A stretch of DNA of 6,951 nt, taken from positions 1-6,951 of the forward strand of contig JBDSRN010000167.1 of NCBI GenBank assembly GCA_039929265.1, read 5' to 3'. Source of the stretch: ZC4RG30 sp039929265 (lineage in GTDB: Bacteria; Pseudomonadota; Gammaproteobacteria; Steroidobacterales; Steroidobacteraceae). This document shows positions 1 through 5,897 of the stretch, one piece after another (the stretch's first letter is position 1; each line of letters begins with the position of its first letter). The translations under genes were made by a program, and so were the position numbers. Under the pieces are notes generated by a model, which was not told the origin of the DNA, searched no databases, and saw only the letters and a list, made by a program, of their open reading frames with translations.

Positions 1-434
1 AGAAATCCTCGAGCACGACCACCGCGAAGAACAGCGCGGCGGACCTCGCAGGGCCGACGCTGTTCGGAAAGCCGGTCACCGTGAACGGCACCGAGATACT
101 GAGCGCCTCGCTCAATCGCTCGAACTCCTTCGATGGCTCGGGCGACAGCTCGCAGAGCAACAAGCTGCAGGGTGACATCACCGTGACGATCGCGAAGCGG
201 TTGTCGAACGGCAATCTCGTGGTGCGCGGCCAGAAGTGGATTGGCATCAACCAGGGCAAGGAGTTCGTGCGCATCCAGGGAATCATCCGTCCGATCGACA
301 TCGCGCCCGACAACTCGGTGCTCTCGACCAAGGTCGCCGACGCGACGATCTCGTACGGTGGCAAGGGCGCGCTCGCGGATGCAAACACGATGAGCTGGCT
401 GCAACGGTTCTTCAATGCCCGCTGGGTACCGTAA
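1..434 (+). CDS. flgH: FlgH, flagellar L-ring lipoprotein (5' end missing)
   Basis: FlgH forms the L-ring in the outer membrane, the outer half of the bushing through which the flagellar rod turns. The frame is open from base 3 and encodes 143 residues to a TAA at 432-434; the signal peptide and lipobox lie before the window. The visible part matches the family: a Ser/Thr/Lys-rich stretch leads into PTLFGKPV, followed by the core GDITVTIAKRLSNGNLVVRG, then the QKWIGINQGKEFVRIQG strand, and a C-terminus with VADATISYGGKG and the near-invariant MSWLQRFF. A GTG at 81 is in frame, but it sits inside the conserved region and is not the start. The stop overlaps the flgI start (TAATG), which points to translational coupling. 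No frameshift is seen. Identification is from recognised motifs and from gene order. Confidence 0.95.
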   Translation, partial: KSSSTTTAKNSAADLAGPTLFGKPVTVNGTEILSASLNRSNSFDGSGDSSQSNKLQGDITVTIAKRLSNGNLVVRGQKWIGINQGKEFVRIQGIIRPIDIAPDNSVLSTKVADATISYGGKGALADANTMSWLQRFFNARWVP

Positions 435-1567
435 TGAATCTGAATCAGAAGAACATGCGTATGGCGATGCTCGCAGCCATCGCCCTGATCCTGACGATGA
501 TGTTGCTGCCCGGGCTTGCATGGGCGGAGCGTGTGAAGGACATCGCTTCGGTGTCCGGTGTGCGCGCCAACCAGCTCGTGGGCTACGGCCTCGTCGTCGG
601 TCTCGACGGCACTGGCGACCAGACGAGCCAGGCGCCGTTCACGATCCAGAGCATCAAGAACATGCTGGCCAAGTTCGGCGTCACCATTCCGGTGAACGCG
701 AATCCGCAGCTGAAGAATGTTGCAGCCGTCACGGTACGCGCGGAACTTCCGGCCTTCTCCAAGACGGGCCAGACGATCGACGTCACCGTCGATTCGATCG
801 GCAACGCATCGAGCCTGCGTGGCGGCTCGCTCATCATGACGCCGCTGCGCGGTATCGATGGTGAGGTGTATGGCATCGCGCAGGGCAGCCTCGTGGTCAG
901 CGGCTTCGGCATTTCCGGCAAGGATGGTTCGCGCATCTCCGTGAACGTGCCGAGCAGCGGGCGCGTGCCCAATGGCGCGATCGTCGAGCGCGAAGTGCCG
1001 ACGAATTTCGCGTCACAGCCGTACATCATGCTGAACCTGCACACCCCGGACTTCACCACCGCGTCGCGGCTCGCCGGTGGCGTGAACAACCTGCTCGGCG
1101 CCGATACGGCGCAGGCAGTGGACGCCGTGACGGTGCGCGTCGCCGCGCCGCAGGATCCGAATCAACGCATCTCCTACCTGTCGACGCTCGAAGCGATCGA
1201 GATCGAACCGGGCGATGCGCCCGCGCGCGTAATCGTCAACTCGCGCACGGGCACCGTCGTGATCGGCTCGCACGTGCGAGTGACGCCCGCAGCCGTTGCG
1301 CACGGCTCGCTCTCCGTGACGATCACCGAGCGACTGGACGTGAGCCAGCCCAACGCGCTTGCCCAAGGCAATACCATCGTGACGCCACGCTCCGAAGTGA
1401 GCGTGAACCAGGCCGAGGCGCGCATGTTCGTGTTCAACGCGGGCGTGAACCTCGACGAGATCGTGCGTGCGGTGAACCAGGTTGGCGCCGCACCGGGCGA
1501 CCTGGTCGCGATTCTGGAGGCACTGAAAGAGGCAGGGGCCCTGCGCGCCGAGCTCATCGTGATCTGA
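434..1567 (+). CDS. flgI: FlgI, flagellar P-ring protein precursor
   Basis: FlgI is exported to the periplasm by Sec and polymerises around the rod in the peptidoglycan layer as the P-ring. The 377-residue product is close to the family's usual 365-370. It opens with a Sec signal peptide: basic residues K6 and R9, a hydrophobic core at about 11-27, and an AWA cleavage site so that mature protein begins near E32 (ERVKDIASV). Family hallmarks follow: VSGVRANQLVGYGLVVGLDGTGDQ (about 40-63), LRGGSLIMTPLRGIDGEVY (128-146), the VNSRTGTVVIGSHVRV block (268-283) and the C-terminal PGDLVAILEALKEAGALRAELIVI. The ATG at 434 was chosen because it overlaps the flgH stop and includes the basic n-region; the frame extends further upstream, but that part overlaps flgH. 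Later in-frame ATGs at 455 and 461 would also leave a signal peptide. Only a weak GG-type ribosome binding site precedes 434. The protein has no cysteine, unlike E. coli FlgI. Confidence 0.96.
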   Translation: MNLNQKNMRMAMLAAIALILTMMLLPGLAWAERVKDIASVSGVRANQLVGYGLVVGLDGTGDQTSQAPFTIQSIKNMLAKFGVTIPVNANPQLKNVAAVTVRAELPAFSKTGQTIDVTVDSIGNASSLRGGSLIMTPLRGIDGEVYGIAQGSLVVSGFGISGKDGSRISVNVPSSGRVPNGAIVEREVPTNFASQPYIMLNLHTPDFTTASRLAGGVNNLLGADTAQAVDAVTVRVAAPQDPNQRISYLSTLEAIEIEPGDAPARVIVNSRTGTVVIGSHVRVTPAAVAHGSLSVTITERLDVSQPNALAQGNTIVTPRSEVSVNQAEARMFVFNAGVNLDEIVRAVNQVGAAPGDLVAILEALKEAGALRAELIVI

Positions 1568-1571
1568 TTTC

Positions 1572-2618
1572 ATGAGCGCGCCAGTCGAATCAAGATTCTT
1601 CGCGGACTTCTCGAATCTCGCCGCGATCAAGCGTGAGGCCAAGGCCCAGAGCCCGGACGCCCTGCGTCAGGCTGCTCGCCAGTTCGAGAGTCTGTTCACG
1701 CAGATGATGCTCAAAAGCATGCGCGCGGCCACGCCGCAGGATTCGCTGATGGGCAGCGACCAGCAGGAGTTCTACCAGGAGATGTTCGACCAGCAGATGG
1801 CAGTGCAGCTCTCCAGGGGTCGCGGCATGGGTCTGGCCGACATGCTGGTCAAACAGCTCATGCAACAGAACGGCGTGGCCGCCGTACCGCTTGACACCAG
1901 CCTGGATCAGACAGCTCAACCGCAAAGCCTGATTGATCTGCCTGGAAGCCCGGTGTTCCGGCTGAATGAGACCCCGAGCACACAAGCGTCGGGCGTCATG
2001 TCACCCCGAGCGCAGCGCGGCACCATGGCCTCGATGGCGGGTGCTCTGCCGAGGGTGACGCCGGTGATCTTCAGGCCAGCGAGCGTGCCTTCATTGATGG
2101 ATCCCTCCGCAGCCAATTGGCCACCCGCCTCGCGCGAGGACTTCGTCAAGGCACTGATGCCGGCCGCGACGGAAGCGGGCAGGCAGCTCGGCATTGATCC
2201 CGGCACGCTGATCGCGCATGCCGCGCTGGAGACCGGCTGGGGCAAGTTCATGCCGACGGATGCGGACGGCAACTGCAGCTTCAATCTATTCGGCATCAAG
2301 GCGGGCAGGAACTACGACGGCGAGCAGGTCAGCGCGGTGACGAAGGAATTCGACAACGGTGCAATGCAGACGACTCGCGCGCAGTTCCGCTCGTACGACT
2401 CGCCGGCCGATTGCATGCGCGACTACGTGGAACTGCTGTCAGGCAGCGACCGCTACTCCGACGCATTGGGCACGGGCGAAGATTCGGGCGCCTTCGCCAG
2501 CGCCCTGCAGCGCGGCGGTTACGCCACGGACCCGAATTATGCAAACAAGCTCACAGGTATAGCTCGTGAGCTCAAGTCTCGCCTCTCCGCGCCGTTAAAG
2601 GCTGGGGATGCCGCGTGA
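1572..2618 (+). CDS. flgJ: FlgJ, rod-cap protein with C-terminal peptidoglycan hydrolase
   Basis: FlgJ scaffolds rod assembly in the periplasm and opens the peptidoglycan so the rod can pass. The 348-residue protein has two parts. Residues about 20-100 are the rod-cap domain, with AARQFESLFTQMMLKSMR (34-51), a GSDQQEFYQEMFDQQMA helix (61-77) and MGLADMLVKQL. Residues about 187-340 are a glucosaminidase-type (GH73) domain with the catalytic motif HAALETGWG; E220 corresponds to the essential Glu223 of Salmonella FlgJ, and NLFGIKA (238-244) and the DYVELLSGSDRY block (284-295) are also typical. A Pro/Ser-rich linker (about 101-186) makes it some 30 residues longer than the Salmonella protein. 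The start at 1572 is 4 bases after the flgI stop; no clear ribosome binding site is seen, so coupling to flgI is likely. There is no signal peptide, as expected for a type III export substrate. Its last codons contain a promoter for flgK. Confidence 0.95.
   Translation: MSAPVESRFFADFSNLAAIKREAKAQSPDALRQAARQFESLFTQMMLKSMRAATPQDSLMGSDQQEFYQEMFDQQMAVQLSRGRGMGLADMLVKQLMQQNGVAAVPLDTSLDQTAQPQSLIDLPGSPVFRLNETPSTQASGVMSPRAQRGTMASMAGALPRVTPVIFRPASVPSLMDPSAANWPPASREDFVKALMPAATEAGRQLGIDPGTLIAHAALETGWGKFMPTDADGNCSFNLFGIKAGRNYDGEQVSAVTKEFDNGAMQTTRAQFRSYDSPADCMRDYVELLSGSDRYSDALGTGEDSGAFASALQRGGYATDPNYANKLTGIARELKSRLSAPLKAGDAA
1998..2026. repeat. Possible dispersed-repeat-like hairpin in the flgJ linker
   Basis: The linker-coding part of flgJ contains TGTCACCCCGAGCGCAGCG, which resembles a short palindromic sequence that recurs in many GC-rich bacterial genomes. 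Here it can fold as an imperfect hairpin (CCG-A-GC, loop GCA, GC-G-CGG, 2006-2020). It is in frame and encodes part of MSPRAQRGT. Only this copy is visible in the window, so calling it a repeat rests on recollection of similar sequences and is weak. Confidence 0.2.
2572..2598 (+). promoter_or_regulatory. Sigma-28 (FliA) promoter for flgKL, inside flgJ
   Basis: The -35 element TCAAGTCT (2572-2579) and the -10 element GCCGTTAA (2591-2598) are separated by exactly 11 bases. The sigma-28 consensus is TAAAGTTT-N11-GCCGATAA (TCAAG is a common -35 form), so the -10 differs at one base. Transcription would start near 2605, about 20 bases before flgK. E. coli flgKL also has a class 3 promoter in this position. 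The element lies wholly within flgJ codons. Confidence 0.7.
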
Positions 2619-2620
2619 GG
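2617..2620 (+). promoter_or_regulatory. Ribosome binding site of flgK
   Basis: GAGG overlaps the flgJ TGA stop and lies 7 bases before the flgK ATG. It fixes the flgK start at 2628 and would let ribosomes finishing flgJ move on to flgK. Confidence 0.75.
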
Positions 2621-2627
2621 AACCTGA

Positions 2628-4517
2628 ATGGCTAATATTCTTTCCACCGGAGTATCCGGGCTGGTCGCTTTCCAGCGCGCGCTGGACACGACCGGCCACA
2701 ACATCGCGAACGCCGCGACGCCTGGTTACAGCCGTCAGCGCACGGAGTTCGTCACGCGCCAGCCGCAGTCCTTTGGCAGCGGCTGGCTCGGCAATGGTGT
2801 CGACGTCTCCACCGTCACGCGCTTCTATGACGAGCTGCTCGGAACGCAGACACGCATTGCATCGAGCTCGTATTCGCGCCTCGATTCCTATGCGGCCAAA
2901 GCACAGACGCTGAACAACCTGTTCGCCGACACGACCACGGGCCTCAACGCATCGCTGCAGCGGTTCACGAACGCCGTGCAGGGCGTGGCGAACACACCGA
3001 CTTCGGTGCCCGCGCGCCAGGTCCTGTTGAGTGAGGCGACCGCGCTGACCGGCCGCCTGCAGACCTATGCCACACGCCTGAACGAGATCGAAGGTGACAT
3101 CAATTCGCGCGTTGCGAGCGAAGCGGTGTCCATCACCACCGATGCGCAGGCGCTCGCCCGACTCAATCAGCAGATCATCTCGAGCCAGTCCGCGACCGGC
3201 CAGGCGCCGAACGACCTGCTGGATCAGCGCGACCGCCTGCTTGCCGATCTCGCGACGCACGTGAGCGTAAGTACTGTGCGCCAGGACGACGGTTCGGTGA
3301 ACGTGTTCATCGGCAAAGGCCAGCCGCTGGTGCTCGGTGGCAACGCCGCCAGCATCGTCACGACGCGCGATCCCTTCGACACGCAGCGTCTCAACCTCGC
3401 GTTCCAGACGCCGGGTGGCACGGTGGAACTGGGCTCGACCATCAGTGGCGGCAGCCTCGGCGGCGTGCTGGATTTCCGCCGTGAGCAGCTTGATCCCGCG
3501 CGCAATACGCTCGGCCAGATCGCCGTCGGCATCACTGCTGCAGTGAATGCGCAGCACCGCGAAGGGATGGACCTGCTCGGCAACATCGGTGGTGACATGT
3601 TTACCGTCGGCGGTGTCGGAGTGCAGGGGTCGTCGGCCAATGCGGGCTCTGGTACCGTAACCGCAACGCGTGGCGCCATCGGCGCGCTCACGAAGAGCGA
3701 CTACATCATGGAGTTCACCAGCGGTGGCTGGGCCATGCGCGATGCGGGCACGGGTGCCAACGTGCCGCTGTCCGGGGCCGGCACGGTTGGCTCGCCGTTC
3801 ACGGCAGCCGGGCTTGCGATCGTCGTTGGTGGCACGCCGACCGTGGGCGATCGCTTCAAGGTTTTGCCCACCGCTATTGCCGTTGCGGGCATGGCGGTCA
3901 CGATCACCGATCCCGCGCGGGTTGCTGCTGCGGCGCCGATCCGTACGACGGCGACCACGACCAACACCGGCAGCGGCCAGGTGACGCCGGGCGAAGTCCT
4001 TGATGCAACCAACGTCGCCTTGCGCAACACGACCACGATCCAGTTCCTCACGCCGACCACGTATTCGGTGAACAACGCCGGCAGTTACGCGTACACCAGC
4101 GGCACGCCGATCAACCTCAATGGCTGGAGCGTCGTGATTTCAGGCGCACCTTCTGCGGGTGACAGCTTCGTCGTCAGCAACAATGCGAGCGGCGCGGGCG
4201 ACAACCGCAACGCACTTGCGCTCGCGGATGTCCTCGGTCAGGGCGTGCTGAATGGCGGCTCGGATTCCCTAAATGGCGCGGTGGGGCGATTCGTCGGTGG
4301 CATCGGCGTTGCGACCAATCAGGCGCAGGCCAATCGCGACGCGCAAAAGATCATCCTTGATGACAACCAGACGGAGCTCGACAGCGTCACTGGCGTGAAT
4401 CTGGATGAAGAGGCCGCGAACCTGATCCGCTATCAGCAGGCTTACCAGGCTGCCGCACAGATCATCCGCGTCACGCAGACGTTGTTCGATTCATTGCTGG
4501 CGGCAACGAGCAGGTAA
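2628..4517 (+). CDS. flgK: FlgK, hook-filament junction protein 1 (HAP1)
   Basis: FlgK is exported through the flagellar type III system and forms the first ring of the junction between hook and filament. The N-terminus is textbook: a start as MANILSTGVSGL, then TTGHNIANAATPGYSRQ at 21-37, the flagellar rod/hook N-terminal motif. The helical D1 region runs to about residue 310 and includes NDLLDQRDRLLADLA (195-209) and GGSLGGVLDFRREQLDPARN. The C-terminal D0 region has VTGVNLDEEAANLIRYQQAYQ (588-608) and ends LFDSLLAATSR. At 629 residues it is longer than Salmonella FlgK (553). The extra length is in the outer region (about 338-517), where a beta-rich unit occurs twice. No cysteine is present, as usual for axial proteins. 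GAGG precedes the ATG, and a sigma-28 promoter lies just upstream in flgJ, so it is probably expressed late as well as by operon read-through. Confidence 0.96.
   Translation: MANILSTGVSGLVAFQRALDTTGHNIANAATPGYSRQRTEFVTRQPQSFGSGWLGNGVDVSTVTRFYDELLGTQTRIASSSYSRLDSYAAKAQTLNNLFADTTTGLNASLQRFTNAVQGVANTPTSVPARQVLLSEATALTGRLQTYATRLNEIEGDINSRVASEAVSITTDAQALARLNQQIISSQSATGQAPNDLLDQRDRLLADLATHVSVSTVRQDDGSVNVFIGKGQPLVLGGNAASIVTTRDPFDTQRLNLAFQTPGGTVELGSTISGGSLGGVLDFRREQLDPARNTLGQIAVGITAAVNAQHREGMDLLGNIGGDMFTVGGVGVQGSSANAGSGTVTATRGAIGALTKSDYIMEFTSGGWAMRDAGTGANVPLSGAGTVGSPFTAAGLAIVVGGTPTVGDRFKVLPTAIAVAGMAVTITDPARVAAAAPIRTTATTTNTGSGQVTPGEVLDATNVALRNTTTIQFLTPTTYSVNNAGSYAYTSGTPINLNGWSVVISGAPSAGDSFVVSNNASGAGDNRNALALADVLGQGVLNGGSDSLNGAVGRFVGGIGVATNQAQANRDAQKIILDDNQTELDSVTGVNLDEEAANLIRYQQAYQAAAQIIRVTQTLFDSLLAATSR
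3639..3866 (+). repeat. FlgK outer-domain beta module, copy 1
   Basis: FlgK residues 338-413 follow the pattern N-x-GSG-x-V, about 15 residues, then Y-I-x-F, a hydrophobic/Gly stretch and GxPTVGDRFKV. The same pattern returns at residues 446-517 and in FlgL. Similarity is at protein level only; the DNA copies have diverged, so this is an old duplication or a family domain rather than a recent tandem repeat. Confidence 0.55.
3963..4178 (+). repeat. FlgK outer-domain beta module, copy 2
   Basis: FlgK residues 446-517 run from NTGSGQV through TIQFLTP, TYSVNNAG, SGTPINLNGWSVVISG to APSAGDSFVV. This copy is closer to the FlgL unit (SGT..G.AI.FNGVQVSVSG.PASGDRFTV) than to copy 1 in FlgK. It probably folds as a small surface-exposed beta domain. 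Confidence 0.6.
4511..4515 (+). promoter_or_regulatory. Ribosome binding site that sets the flgL start at 4522
   Basis: CAGGT (4511-4515) overlaps the end of flgK, with AGG 7 bases before the ATG at 4522. No comparable purine-rich motif precedes the later in-frame ATG at 4567. This supports 4522 as the natural start, although an amber codon follows it. Confidence 0.6.
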
Positions 4518-4521
4518 CCCG

Positions 4522-5724
4522 ATGCGCATCTCCACATCGCAGATCCACACGGCCGCGTTGTAGTCGATGCAGGCGGCGCAGACCCGTCTCGCGAAGACGC
4601 AGGACCAGCTTGCCACCGGCAAGCGCGTGTCCACCCCTGCGGACGATCCCATCGCTTCGGTGCGTATCCTCGAGATCAGTCGCGCCAAGGCTCAGTCCGC
4701 GCAGTACGGCGCGAACAGCGCGATCGCGACCAATCGGCTCTCGCTCGAAGAGCAGGCGCTCAACGATTCGACCACTGCTCTGCAGCGCGTGCGCGAGTTG
4801 ATCCTGCAGGCAGCCAACACTGGCACGCTGAGCGATTCGGATCGCCAGTCGATTGCTGCGGAATTGAAGAGCCGTGGTGACGAGTTGCGGGACATCGGCA
4901 ATCGTCAGGACGGCAACGGTGAGTTCATGTTCTCCGGGTTTTCGACGCTCACGCGCCCGTTCACGCGCAATGCGGGGGGCATCGTGACGTACGCGGGCGA
5001 CCAGGGCAGTCGCGTGCTGCAAGTCGGCCCGAGCCAGAGGATCGCCGACAGCGATTCGGGCTTCAGCGTGTTCATGGACATACCGGAGGGCAATGGCACG
5101 TTCGTCACTGCCGCGCCGACGACCAACGCCGGTACCGGCATCATCGACATCGGCAGCGTGGTGAGCCAGGCAAGCTGGGTGCCGGACGACTACGCGATCA
5201 ATTTCACGTCCGACACCGCGTACGAAGTACGCAACTCAAGCAACGCGCTGGTGTCCAGTGGTACCTACGCACCGGGCACGGCGATCACGTTCAATGGCGT
5301 GCAGGTGAGCGTCAGCGGCTTGCCGGCGAGCGGGGATCGCTTCACGGTCAACGAAGCCGGCACCAAGGACATGTTCTCGCTGATCGACGACATCGTCGGT
5401 CGCCTGACGACCAGCAGCACGACCGCCTCGCAGCGTTCCAACCTCTCGTCGTTCATTGGTGGCGCGTTGCAGCAGCTGGATCAGAGCCTGACGCAGACGC
5501 AGAGCGCGCGCAGCGGTGTGGGTTCGCGGCTGTCGCGGCTCGAGACGATCGACACGGCCCGTCTGGACTACGAGCTCGAGCTGTCCAGCTCGCTCTCAGA
5601 TCTGCAGGACCTCGACTATGCCGAAGCCATCACACGCATGAATCAGCAGCTCGTGGCGCTGCAGGCGGCCCAGGCATCTTATGCCCGCGTCGCGCAGCTC
5701 TCCCTGTTCGATTACCTGCGCTGA
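4522..5724 (+). CDS. flgL: FlgL, hook-filament junction protein 3 (HAP3), with in-frame amber at codon 14
   Basis: FlgL forms the second junction ring, on which the flagellin filament is built. From ATG 4522 the frame reads MRISTSQIHTAAL, the family's standard N-terminus, then TAG (4561-4563), then continues without change of frame as SMQAAQTRLAKTQDQLATG. Counting the amber as a residue the protein would have 400 positions; the uninterrupted part from ATG 4567 has 385. The rest is intact: KRVSTPADDPIAS (34-46), the D1 helices with QDGNGEFMFSGF (129-140), a beta module at about 202-277 like those in FlgK, and a C-terminal coiled coil ending QAAQASYARVAQLSLFDYLR. A protein begun at 4567 lacks the first 15 residues of the D0 helix, which family knowledge ties to export and to packing with FlgK and FliC. 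Only 4 bases separate it from flgK, so the two share transcripts. Identity is certain; whether the gene is functional is open. Confidence 0.9.
4561..4563 (+). other. Premature amber (TAG) codon in flgL
   Basis: The TAG is in the same frame as both the upstream ATG at 4522 and the downstream ATG at 4567. The protein on both sides fits FlgL without gap or frameshift, so a single base change explains it; CAG (Gln) to TAG would be the simplest transition. The five stops that end genes in the window are TAA or TGA (flgH TAA, flgI TGA, flgJ TGA, flgK TAA, flgL TGA). Confidence 0.85.
5125..5352 (+). repeat. FlgL beta module related to the FlgK modules
   Basis: The FlgL segment from NAGTGIIDIGSV through YAINFTS, AYEVRN, SGTYAPGTAITFNG to PASGDRFTVN has the same order of motifs as the two FlgK copies. 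It lies in the outer, variable part of FlgL, between the conserved D1 helices. Similarity is seen in the protein and is weak in the DNA. Confidence 0.55.
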
Positions 5725-5798
5725 TGGCGGGTCATCAGGAATATGTCGCACGGCTGTGTGAACCGGTTGGCAGAAGGAAATGGTCGAAACGGAAACCC

Positions 5799-5825
5799 TC
5801 AAGTTCGCCTCTCGCGCACCGATAC
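5799..5825 (+). promoter_or_regulatory. Sigma-28 (FliA) promoter of fliC
   Basis: The -35 element TCAAGTTC (5799-5806) and -10 element ACCGATAC (5818-5825) are separated by exactly 11 bases, matching the sigma-28 form TCAAGTTT-N11-GCCGATAA closely. Transcription would begin near 5832, leaving a leader of about 65 bases before fliC. It lies in the only sizeable intergenic gap (5725-5897), whose remaining bases show no clear terminator and no other gene I can support. Confidence 0.8.
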
Positions 5826-5884
5826 AGGGTTCAGACACAGACAGTCATGCGGCGGATAGAAGTCCGACGTAACGGTTAATCATC

Positions 5885-5889
5885 AGGAG
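5885..5889 (+). promoter_or_regulatory. Ribosome binding site of fliC
   Basis: AGGAG lies 8 bases before the ATG at 5898. It is the strongest ribosome binding site in the window, in keeping with the very high output needed for flagellin, and it fixes the start. Confidence 0.85.
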
Positions 5890-5897
5890 CATTCGCA

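Noticed and set aside
236..433. Upstream extension of the flgI frame giving a 443-residue protein.
   Set aside because: The added 66 residues overlap conserved flgH coding sequence, have shadow-like composition, and would bury the signal peptide. The start at 434 fits the family.
1013..1642. A 209-codon minus-strand frame opposite the end of flgI and start of flgJ.
   Set aside because: It spans two well-supported genes on the other strand, is rich in His and Arg as expected for a shadow frame, and has no recognisable domain.
2595..3557. A 320-codon open frame on the minus strand, opposite flgK.
   Set aside because: Such long antisense frames are common opposite GC-rich genes. The product is Arg/Gly/Ala-rich with no family signature, and the plus strand encodes an unmistakable FlgK.
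4522..5724. The idea that TAG is reassigned to an amino acid throughout this organism.
   Set aside because: Only one in-frame TAG occurs, and avoidance of TAG as a stop in five genes means little in GC-rich DNA. A base error or single mutation is far simpler.
5741..5769. Possible terminator after flgL: a short stem CGCAC/GTGTG with loop GGCT, and the palindrome AACCGGTT at 5761-5768.
   Set aside because: The stem is only five pairs with one wobble pair, and no run of T follows. It is not convincing as an intrinsic terminator.
5724..5879. A 51-codon open frame whose ATG overlaps the flgL stop (TGATG) and that ends at TAA 5877-5879.
   Set aside because: It runs straight across the sigma-28 promoter of fliC, its product is an Arg/Lys-rich sequence with no recognisable motif, and no ribosome binding site precedes it. 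The overlap is probably chance.
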